Shown here: positions 1 to 5,215 of the stretch, in pieces
Position numbering within the stretch: the first letter of the stretch is position 1
How the letters are laid out: each line of letters starts with the position of its first letter
Assembly (NCBI GenBank): GCA_012799495.1
Contig: JAAZLD010000464.1
Location: 1 to 5,215 of the forward strand
Length of the DNA: 5,215 bases
Reading direction: 5' to 3'
Source: Desulfitobacterium sp.
Lineage (GTDB): Bacteria > Bacillota > Desulfitobacteriia > Desulfitobacteriales > Desulfitobacteriaceae
Translations under genes and position numbers: made by a program
The notes under the pieces: generated by a model
Databases searched by the model: none
The model's input: only the letters and a program-made list of their open reading frames with translations
What the model was told of the DNA's origin: nothing

Positions 1-1
1 T

Positions 2-277
2 ACTAACCCTACTCATTATGCTGTTGCTTTGCGATATAATCCTGAGGAAGGGGATACTGCTCCCGTAGTTGTGGCTAAAGGAGCAGATCATTTAGCCTTA
101 AGGATCAAAGAATTGGCTAAAGAATATGAGATTATTACTGTGGAAAACAAGCCTTTGGCTAGAGCTCTCTACGATCAAGCAGAGGTTGGTCAGGATATTC
201 CAACGGAACTTTATAAAGCTGTAGCTGAAGTTCTAGCTTTTGTCTATCGTCTGAAGAAAAAACGCTACATAGTGTAA
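2..277 (+). CDS. flhB: FlhB, flagellar export switch protein, C-terminal autocleavage domain (5' partial)
   Basis: Only the last 91 codons are in the window; the gene enters from the left and ends at TAA 275-277. The second and following visible residues are NPTH (positions 5-16), the self-cleavage motif of the FlhB/YscU family, where the bond between Asn and Pro breaks. What is visible is therefore essentially the FlhB-CC fragment: NPTHYAVALRY, then GADHLALRIKELA, a VENKPLARALY segment and the closing AVAEVLAFVYRLKKK helix, all typical of the family. The missing part would hold the four membrane helices and the linker. In known systems FlhB sits in the inner-membrane export gate, and its cleaved domain switches substrate specificity from rod/hook proteins to filament proteins. 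The stop lies 16 bases before flhA, as expected in one operon. Family assignment is very secure; the upstream half is simply not in view. Confidence 0.96.
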   Translation, partial: TNPTHYAVALRYNPEEGDTAPVVVAKGADHLALRIKELAKEYEIITVENKPLARALYDQAEVGQDIPTELYKAVAEVLAFVYRLKKKRYIV

Positions 278-280
278 GGA

Positions 281-286
281 AGGAGG
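281..286 (+). promoter_or_regulatory. Ribosome binding site of flhA
   Basis: A perfect AGGAGG stands 7 bases before the ATG at 294, just downstream of the flhB stop. Its strength supports this ATG as the flhA start and suggests efficient independent initiation rather than mere read-through from flhB. Confidence 0.85.
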
Positions 287-293
287 AAACATC

Positions 294-2366
294 ATGGCCA
301 CTAATGTCAAAAGCAAAGGCCGCTTCAAGATGGATATAGACGTAATGGCGGCCATATTCATCGTTTCAGTCGTGGTTTTGATGGTTGTTCCTATTCCTCC
401 CGGCTTACTGGATGTTTTGCTGACCATTAGTATTTCTGTCTCTGTTTTATCTTTGATGCTAGCAGTCTTCACAAAGGATCCCTTAGAATTTTCCGTTCTT
501 CCTTCCTTAATCTTGGTAGTTACTTTATTTCGCCTTTCTCTTAATGTTTCAGCTACCAGATTGATTTTATTAGAGGCCCATGCTGGGGACGTAATCCAGC
601 AATTCAGGGAGTTTGTCGTTCAAGGAAACGCAGTAGTTGGTTTTATTCTTTTTGCCATTTTAGTAGTGGTGAACTTTATCGTTATTACTAAGGGTTCCGA
701 ACGGGTATCAGAAGTAGGAGCCCGTTTCACTTTGGACGCTATGCCTGGTAAGCAGATGAGTATTGATGCTGATCTCAATGCCGGGATGATTACTGAGGAA
801 GAGGCTCGACAGCGGCGGCAATTGATCCAAAAAGAGGCGGATTTTTATGGAGCCATGGATGGTGCCAGTAAATTCGTCAAGGGAGATGCTATAGCTGCTA
901 TCATCATCCTCATTATCAATATTATCGGTGGAATTATCATCGGGGTCGTCATGAATGATATGGAGATCCTGCAGGCCATTAACCACTACACCTTACTAAC
1001 TATCGGGGATGGTCTTGTAACTCAAATTCCAGCTCTCTTGATGGCTACTGCCACAGGTTTGGTAGTAACTCGAGCAGCTTCGGAAAGTAATCTAGGGGAA
1101 GATATTTCCCGGCAGCTTTTCCGTAACCCTCAGGCTTTATATATTACTGCAGGGGTAGCTATTGCTTTAGCACTTTTAGGCTTACCAAAAGCCCCTCTTT
1201 TTCTAATTGCAATAGCCTTAATTGCAGTAGCCTATGTTATGGATAAGGGAACTAAGAAGGCTGTTATAGATGAGACAGCGGCAGCCCGGGAAACTGCTAT
1301 CGAAGAAAGTAAAAAACCGGAGAATGTCCTCAACCTTCTACATGTGGATAATATGGAGTTAGAATTGGGCTATGCTCTGATAGCTTTAGTAGATACCCAG
1401 CAGGGTGGGGATCTACTAGAGAGGATCGTGCTAATTCGTCGACAAATAGCTAGTGAATTAGGCTTTATTGTCCCTGTGATCCGGGTACGTGATAATATGA
1501 ATTTACAGCCTAATCAATATTCCATTAAAATTCGTGGAGCAGAAGTAGCTACTGGGGAGATTTTAGCTGATCATTATCTTTCCATGAGTAGTGGATTAGG
1601 GGATGATAATATTCCCGGAATACCCACTAAAGAACCAGCCTTTGGTCTGGATGCTAAGTGGATTAACGCTGTTTATCGGGAAGAAGTGGAAATGAACGGA
1701 GGAACAGTGGTGGATGCTCCTACAGTATTAGCCACTCATCTAACTGAAGTAATTAAATCCTATGCTTGGGAAATCTTAAGTCGCCAAGATGTGAAAAATC
1801 TTCTGGATCATGCCCGGGAGCAGGCTCCTGCAGCAGTGGACGATGCTATGGAGCATTTAAACTTAGGACAGGTCCAAAAGATTCTGGCCAATCTTTTGAG
1901 AGAAAGAGTTTCTATCCGGGATATGGTGACTATTTTAGAGACTTTAGCAGATTATGCAGGGAGTACCAAGGATTTGGATCGCTTAACAGAATATGTTCGT
2001 CAATCCTTAGCTCGTCAAATTGTCCAGCCCCTTTTAGGGCCTAATAAAGAGCTACCAGTACTTACTTTGGAGCCCCAATTAGAGCAGATGATTTTAGATA
2101 GTGTTCAGACGGCGGATTTCGGTAGTTATCTAACTCTAGATCCCAGAGTATTACAAGATTTGATGCAATCCTTAGTAACAGAAGTGGAAAGAATGGTTCT
2201 CAATGGTCATAATCCGGTCTTGGTCTGTGCGCCGGTAGTTAGAATTAATCTTAAGCGTGTAACGGAAAGACAATTACCCCAGCTGATTGTTTTATCCTAT
2301 AATGAACTGGTTCATGAGGTACAAGTTCAGGCAGTAGGGATGGTGAATATAGCAAATGCGAGTTAA
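294..2366 (+). CDS. flhA: FlhA, flagellar type III export gate protein
   Basis: The product has 690 residues, normal for FlhA (about 680-700). The N-terminal half is a membrane domain with hydrophobic segments near residues 18-36, 39-59, 66-80, 112-132, 199-220, 240-258, 280-297 and 300-316, consistent with the eight helices of the family. Between the fourth and fifth lies the FHIPEP family signature (residues 137-160, containing EVGARF, LDAMPGKQM and IDAD), followed by a conserved KGDA with Asp198, which aligns by context with the aspartate needed for proton-coupled export in enteric FlhA. From about residue 345 the soluble domain begins (VLNLLHVDNMELELGY) and continues to the end, including the PGIPTKEPAFGLDAKWI segment. 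This cytoplasmic part forms the nonameric ring that docks export chaperones and substrates in known systems. The start is fixed by the strong upstream AGGAGG. The last 11 bases overlap flhF. No frameshift or missing motif is seen. Confidence 0.98.
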   Translation: MATNVKSKGRFKMDIDVMAAIFIVSVVVLMVVPIPPGLLDVLLTISISVSVLSLMLAVFTKDPLEFSVLPSLILVVTLFRLSLNVSATRLILLEAHAGDVIQQFREFVVQGNAVVGFILFAILVVVNFIVITKGSERVSEVGARFTLDAMPGKQMSIDADLNAGMITEEEARQRRQLIQKEADFYGAMDGASKFVKGDAIAAIIILIINIIGGIIIGVVMNDMEILQAINHYTLLTIGDGLVTQIPALLMATATGLVVTRAASESNLGEDISRQLFRNPQALYITAGVAIALALLGLPKAPLFLIAIALIAVAYVMDKGTKKAVIDETAAARETAIEESKKPENVLNLLHVDNMELELGYALIALVDTQQGGDLLERIVLIRRQIASELGFIVPVIRVRDNMNLQPNQYSIKIRGAEVATGEILADHYLSMSSGLGDDNIPGIPTKEPAFGLDAKWINAVYREEVEMNGGTVVDAPTVLATHLTEVIKSYAWEILSRQDVKNLLDHAREQAPAAVDDAMEHLNLGQVQKILANLLRERVSIRDMVTILETLADYAGSTKDLDRLTEYVRQSLARQIVQPLLGPNKELPVLTLEPQLEQMILDSVQTADFGSYLTLDPRVLQDLMQSLVTEVERMVLNGHNPVLVCAPVVRINLKRVTERQLPQLIVLSYNELVHEVQVQAVGMVNIANAS
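2342..2346 (+). promoter_or_regulatory. Modest ribosome binding site of flhF inside flhA
   Basis: GGTGA lies 9 bases before the ATG at 2356, within the last codons of flhA. It is weaker than the sites of flhA and flhG, so flhF translation may depend partly on ribosomes finishing flhA at the 11-base overlap. The start itself is supported by the conserved FlhF N-terminus (MRVKRFVGDT). Confidence 0.5.
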
Positions 2367-3699
2367 ACGATTTGTGGGAGACACTGTTGCCGAGACTATG
2401 GGGAAAGTGAAGAAAGAACTGGGCTCAGATGCAGTGATCTTGCAAACTAGGCAATTTAAAGAGGGAGGTTTTCTGGGGCTTTTTGGCCGTCCACGGGTGG
2501 AAGTGATGGCTGCTATAGAGGAAGAACCAGTGCGTAAAAAAGAAGATATCTTTCTTAAACCTAATACTCAAGGTTCTTTTCCAAACTCTCGAGAGTCTTT
2601 TTCTAACTCTCAAGGTTCTTATACAACCTTACAGGATTCACTTAATAAAGATTCTGAAACCGGGACAAAATCTTCAACAGCCTCGGCAGGAGGAATAAAT
2701 TCTCTAGCTAATAGGAGAAATTCCTCGGAAGGTAGCAAGAATTTTTATCCTCGGAACCCTTATGCAGATGGAACAAGCAATGGAGTAAGCAATGGAGCAA
2801 GCTCTAAAGTTCATTCACTGGAAGCTGAGTTTCAAGAAATGCGCAAGCTCTTAGAAAATATGAATCGTCAAATAGAAGGACTAGACGGGGACCAAGGAGT
2901 GTATCCCGAGCCTTTGCAAAAATGGGCATCCCTCTTACGGGAGAGAGGGATTGAGGGAAAACTTGTTAAAAGGTTGATGCGGAATATCCAGCAAAATGTC
3001 CGAGAAGAAGACTGGGCAATAGATCAGCGGGTACGGGCTTGTCTCAAGGAAAACATCAGACAGATTTGTGCTAATACAGCTGCAATACAGCCTGGGGTTC
3101 GCAAGCCGAGGATCGTTGCTCTTATCGGCCCTACTGGAGTAGGAAAAACTACTACCATTGGGAAATTGGCAGCAGGTTTTAGTATTGTAGATAAACGGAA
3201 AGTGGCCTTGATTACAGCAGATACTTATCGAGTTGCAGCTGTGGAACAATTAAAGACTTTTGGGGAGATTATCGGGGTACCTGTAGATGTAGTAATGACT
3301 CCTTCCGGCCTTAAAGAGGCCATCCAGCAACATTGGGATAAGGAATTGATTTTTATCGATACAGCTGGTCGTAGTCCCCATCATGATCTCCATATGTCTG
3401 AACTACGAGCTTTTTTGGAAAAAGCTGAACCGGAACTGACTATGTTGGTGATGAGTGCTGCCACTCAGAGTTCTGACTTAGCTAAGATCTATGAAAGGTT
3501 TGAACCTCTTACTACCCATTTGATTTTTACCAAGTTAGATGAAACTGTAAGTGGTGGTACGATTCTAAACCTTTTAGATAAAGTGAATTTACCAGTTGCC
3601 TATATTACCAATGGGCAAAATGTCCCCGATGATATTGAGGTAGCTACCCCAGAACGTTTGACCCGCTATATTCTGGGGGAGGAGGATCGCCGTGAATGA
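2356..3699 (+). CDS. flhF: FlhF, SRP-type GTPase that directs flagellar placement
   Basis: A 447-residue protein with the three-part FlhF layout. Residues 1-55 are the basic B domain (MRVKRFVGDT, KELGSDAVILQTR, GGFLGLFGRPRVEV). Residues about 56-185 form a long polar linker with short repeats (units at 71-98 and 139-150) and a probable helical stretch at 153-175. An SRP-like N domain follows (about 186-245), then the G domain: P-loop GPTGVGKT at 258-265, DTYR at 289-292, DTAGR at 335-339, TKLD at 392-395 and a NGQNVPDD loop at 419-426. All nucleotide-binding motifs are intact. FlhF is a membrane-associated GTPase, a relative of Ffh and FtsY, that forms a GTP-dependent homodimer and recruits early flagellar components to the assembly site. 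It is longer than Bacillus FlhF (about 366 residues), mainly because of the linker. It overlaps flhA by 11 bases and flhG by 8, fitting tight co-translation with its regulator. Confidence 0.97.
   Translation: MRVKRFVGDTVAETMGKVKKELGSDAVILQTRQFKEGGFLGLFGRPRVEVMAAIEEEPVRKKEDIFLKPNTQGSFPNSRESFSNSQGSYTTLQDSLNKDSETGTKSSTASAGGINSLANRRNSSEGSKNFYPRNPYADGTSNGVSNGASSKVHSLEAEFQEMRKLLENMNRQIEGLDGDQGVYPEPLQKWASLLRERGIEGKLVKRLMRNIQQNVREEDWAIDQRVRACLKENIRQICANTAAIQPGVRKPRIVALIGPTGVGKTTTIGKLAAGFSIVDKRKVALITADTYRVAAVEQLKTFGEIIGVPVDVVMTPSGLKEAIQQHWDKELIFIDTAGRSPHHDLHMSELRAFLEKAEPELTMLVMSAATQSSDLAKIYERFEPLTTHLIFTKLDETVSGGTILNLLDKVNLPVAYITNGQNVPDDIEVATPERLTRYILGEEDRRE
2566..2649 (+). repeat. Four degenerate 21-base (7-residue) tandem units in the FlhF linker
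   Basis: In register with the reading frame, four consecutive 21-base units encode TQGSFPN, SRESFSN, SQGSYTT and LQDSLNK. The first three share CTC(A/G)AGGTTC-like cores at the DNA level; the fourth has drifted most. A serine stands at the fourth place of every unit and an aromatic or leucine at the fifth. The stretch lies in the disordered linker between the B and NG domains and looks like local duplication by replication slippage that kept the frame. Confidence 0.7.
2770..2805 (+). repeat. Three 12-base tandem units in the FlhF linker
   Basis: Three in-frame 12-base units (GGAACAAGCAAT, GGAGTAAGCAAT, GGAGCAAGCTCT) encode GTSN, GVSN and GASS at residues 139-150. They are a second, independent short duplication in the same linker and add a flexible Gly/Ser/Asn segment just before the helical stretch at 153-175. 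Confidence 0.7.
3680..3685 (+). promoter_or_regulatory. Ribosome binding site of flhG inside flhF
   Basis: AGGAGG, within the longer purine run GGGGGAGGAGG (3675-3685), lies 6 bases before GTG 3692. It decides the flhG start: the GTG is ideally spaced, and the residues that follow (MNDQAKVLRRL) carry the conserved N-terminal motif of FlhG. Confidence 0.88.
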
Positions 3700-4558
3700 T
3701 CAGGCAAAGGTATTAAGACGCCTTGTTTCCCAGCAAAAAAAGCAAGAGAGGCAAGGGTTGCGGGTCTTTGCTGTTACAAGTGGCAAAGGGGGAGTAGGCA
3801 AGACTAATTTTAGTGTCAACCTAGGGTTAGCCTTAACTGATTTGGGCCATAAAGTGATTCTCTTTGACGGGGATCTAGGTTTAGCTAATTTGGATATTGC
3901 CTGTGGAGTAACTCCTCGCTACACACTTGAACATCTCTTAAATGGTGAAAAGACAATTGAAGAGATCCTGATTCGTGGGCCTAAGGGTATTGGTATTTTA
4001 CCAGGAGGCTCTGGAGTTCAGGATTTGGCTAATATCGAGCGTGAACGCTTAATAGAAGTAATTCAAAACCTAAGCAAATTAGAGGGACTGGGAGATATTG
4101 TTATTATCGATACGGGAGCGGGATTAGGTCAAAATGTGCTGAACTTTTTAAAGGCCGCTGATGATATTATTTTGGTCACTACTCCTGAACCCACCTCTTT
4201 AACAGATGCCTATGGGCTTATGAAAACTTTACAAAGGAACCATAGTTTTCATACCATAAATATAGTAGTTAATCGAGTGATTAAGGAAAAGGATGCTAGG
4301 GATACTTTTAAGCGACTGGAAAGTGCTGCTAATCGGTTTCTTAATCTGCCTTTAGAATTATTAGGCTGGATTTATGAGGATGTGGCTGTAGGAAAGGCTA
4401 TTATGAAGCAAGAACCCATCGGAATCTCCTACCCCCATAGTCCTGCTTATCAATGTATTCAGTGGATTGCCAGCTCTGTATCAGGGATATATCTTGATCC
4501 TCCCAAACAAGCAGGAGGAATTCGAGGATTTTTAACGAAACTCTTGCGTAGCTTCTAA
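3692..4558 (+). CDS. flhG: FlhG (YlxH/FleN), MinD-like ATPase controlling flagellar number
   Basis: A 288-residue, full-length MinD/ParA-type ATPase starting at GTG. Residues 3-9 are DQAKVLR, matching the DQAxxLR element with which FlhG stimulates the FlhF GTPase. The deviant Walker A is GKGGVGKT at 31-38 with signature Lys32; FDGDLGLANLD (58-68) is the switch I region with Asp59 and Asp61; IIIDTGAGLG (137-146) is Walker B/switch II; TTPEPTSLTDAYGLMK and VVNRV follow as usual. The C-terminus (GIRGFLTKLLRSF, 276-288) is basic and amphipathic, resembling the membrane-targeting helix of this family. Known FlhG proteins form ATP-dependent dimers at the membrane, dissociate FlhF dimers and limit flagellar number. 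The gene overlaps flhF by 8 bases. Generic MinD or ParA is less likely because of the DQAxxLR element and the flhF neighbour. Confidence 0.96.
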   Translation: MNDQAKVLRRLVSQQKKQERQGLRVFAVTSGKGGVGKTNFSVNLGLALTDLGHKVILFDGDLGLANLDIACGVTPRYTLEHLLNGEKTIEEILIRGPKGIGILPGGSGVQDLANIERERLIEVIQNLSKLEGLGDIVIIDTGAGLGQNVLNFLKAADDIILVTTPEPTSLTDAYGLMKTLQRNHSFHTINIVVNRVIKEKDARDTFKRLESAANRFLNLPLELLGWIYEDVAVGKAIMKQEPIGISYPHSPAYQCIQWIASSVSGIYLDPPKQAGGIRGFLTKLLRSF

Positions 4559-4629
4559 TTTCCATTTCATTGATGTACTCTATTAATATGATGATATACA
4601 GGAAACAACTTTATGGGGGGTGAGGGCAG
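4559..4629 (+). other. AT-rich intergenic gap with no terminator
   Basis: This 71-base stretch separates the flhG stop from the PilZ gene and is the only real gap in the window. It contains no GC-rich hairpin followed by a T run, so read-through from flhG is expected. TATGAT at 4587-4592 resembles a sigma-A -10 box, and GATGATAT at 4590-4597 partly resembles the -10 box of the motility sigma factor SigD (GCCGATAT), but neither has a convincing -35 partner. The right end holds the G-rich ribosome binding site of the next gene. Confidence 0.6.
4617..4623 (+). promoter_or_regulatory. Ribosome binding site of the PilZ gene
   Basis: GGGGTGA, part of GGGGGGTGAGGG (4615-4626), stands 6 bases before GTG 4630. 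Its last three bases are also an in-frame TGA (4621-4623) for the PilZ frame, so no start further upstream is possible, and GTG 4630 is the first start codon after it. Confidence 0.7.
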
Positions 4630-5215
4630 GTGTCATACCATGAAAAACTTGTTCCTGGGCTTGCCGTTGAGCTGTACATTCCCGATGGAGATTATGAAGG
4701 AACATATCGGACCCATGTGGATGAAGTGGGGCAGACTCGAATTTCTGTTTATGCACCTCAGCATCAAGGGGTTATTATTCCTATTCATGCAGGGACTTTC
4801 GTGGAGCTCTCCTTTTGGGATGAAGTTGCTTCATATAAATTTGGCACCAAGGTTATTCAGCGAATCGCAGTGCCGATACCTGTTTTCGTATTGGAATTTC
4901 CAGATGAAATTAAACGTGTCCAGCGTAGGAACTATGTTCGTGTTCCTGCTTTTTTTCCTCTAAATTATCAAGTGCTGGAGAAAACCGGCTTAAGTGATCT
5001 GAAAAAAGGTTATATGCAGGACTTAAGCGGTGGGGGCATGCGTTTTCATACTCAGGAAAAATTAGATGTAGGAACTATTCTCTATGCTTTCTTAGATTTG
5101 CCTTCTGGAACCTTAGGAACACCAGGAAGAGTTACCAGAGTTTCTCAGGTGGAAGATAGTAAATATTTTTCTACTTCTGTAATGTTTCATCAGATTACTG
5201 AGCGAGATCGGGATA
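4630..5215 (+). CDS. YcgR/YpfA-like flagellar brake protein with PilZ domain (3' partial)
   Basis: The frame from GTG 4630 is open for 195 codons and leaves the window without a stop. Residues 1-95 form an N-terminal beta-rich domain of the YcgR_2/PilZN type (SYHEKLVPGLAVELYIPDGD, then VIIPIHAGTFVELSFW). A PilZ domain follows, with the cyclic di-GMP motif RxxxR at Arg100-Arg104 (in QRRNYVRV) and DxSxxG at Asp131-Ser133-Gly136 (DLSGGG). All key ligand residues are present. Relatives (E. coli YcgR, B. subtilis YpfA/DgrA) bind cyclic di-GMP and then act on the flagellar motor to reduce swimming. Family members run about 215-240 residues, so probably only the last few tens are missing. Position directly behind flhG suggests a motility role. 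A GTG start is chosen because an in-frame TGA lies two codons upstream and the ribosome site fits. No gene symbol is given, since the bacterial names differ and the C-terminus is unseen. Confidence 0.9.
   Translation, partial: MSYHEKLVPGLAVELYIPDGDYEGTYRTHVDEVGQTRISVYAPQHQGVIIPIHAGTFVELSFWDEVASYKFGTKVIQRIAVPIPVFVLEFPDEIKRVQRRNYVRVPAFFPLNYQVLEKTGLSDLKKGYMQDLSGGGMRFHTQEKLDVGTILYAFLDLPSGTLGTPGRVTRVSQVEDSKYFSTSVMFHQITERDRD

Noticed and set aside
708..986. Open frame on the - strand within flhA
   Set aside because: It is antisense to the conserved FHIPEP region, with no ribosome site or recognisable domain; a shadow of flhA.
2027..2040. GCCC-loop-GGGC hairpin, terminator-like
   Set aside because: It has only a 4-bp stem, no following T run, and lies well inside flhA.
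1766..2044. Second + strand frame inside flhA
   Set aside because: The flhA frame is intact through this region with conserved sequence; the alternative product has no recognisable motif.
2935..3249. Open frame on the - strand within flhF
   Set aside because: It is antisense to the FlhF N and G domains, Cys/Ser-rich and without family resemblance; a shadow.
4559..4605. TTTCC (4559-4563) and GGAAA (4601-4605) inverted repeat flanking the gap, and TATTAATA palindrome at 4581-4588
   Set aside because: A 5-bp AT-leaning pairing across 37 bases and an 8-base AT palindrome are expected by chance in such sequence; no operator can be supported.
4613..4963. Possible 116-residue protein with hydrophobic stretches
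   Set aside because: It overlaps the PilZ gene in another frame; its many Met residues come from reading GATGAA-type codons out of frame. The other frame shows conserved PilZ motifs and stays open to the window edge.

Overview
The window is a stretch of a flagellar biosynthesis operon, all on the + strand and almost without gaps: the 3' end of flhB, complete flhA, flhF and flhG, and the 5' part of a YcgR/YpfA-like PilZ-domain gene that runs off the right edge. The organism is most likely a motile member of the Bacillota, probably of the Clostridia. The reasons are the gene order flhB-flhA-flhF-flhG, the strong AGGAGG-type ribosome binding sites, the GTG starts, the moderately AT-leaning codon use (many TTA leucines), and Firmicutes-like features of the FlhF, FlhG and PilZ proteins. 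The genus cannot be named from this sequence alone.

Layout: positions 2-277 encode the C-terminal autocleavage domain of the export switch protein FlhB, beginning almost exactly at its NPTH cleavage motif. Positions 294-2366 encode FlhA, the large membrane and cytoplasmic subunit of the export gate. flhF (2356-3699) overlaps flhA by 11 bases and encodes an SRP-type GTPase. flhG (3692-4558) overlaps flhF by 8 bases and encodes a MinD/ParA-type ATPase. After a 71-base AT-rich gap, a GTG at 4630 opens a PilZ-domain gene that continues past 5215. No transcription terminator, RNA gene, insertion sequence or CRISPR array is visible.

How the genes fit together: FlhB and FlhA are parts of the flagellar type III secretion gate; FlhB switches export from rod/hook to filament substrates, and FlhA receives substrate-chaperone complexes. 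FlhF and FlhG are partner nucleotide-binding proteins that set the place and number of flagella, FlhG stimulating the FlhF GTPase through an N-terminal DQAxxLR motif that is present here. The PilZ protein is expected to bind cyclic di-GMP and slow or stop motility. The window thus links assembly, placement and second-messenger control of the flagellum.

I found no previously undescribed system. The less ordinary details are an enlarged FlhF linker built partly from short tandem repeats, an 8-bp hairpin inside flhF, and a PilZ gene whose correct frame is easily missed because a longer-looking ATG-started frame overlaps its beginning.
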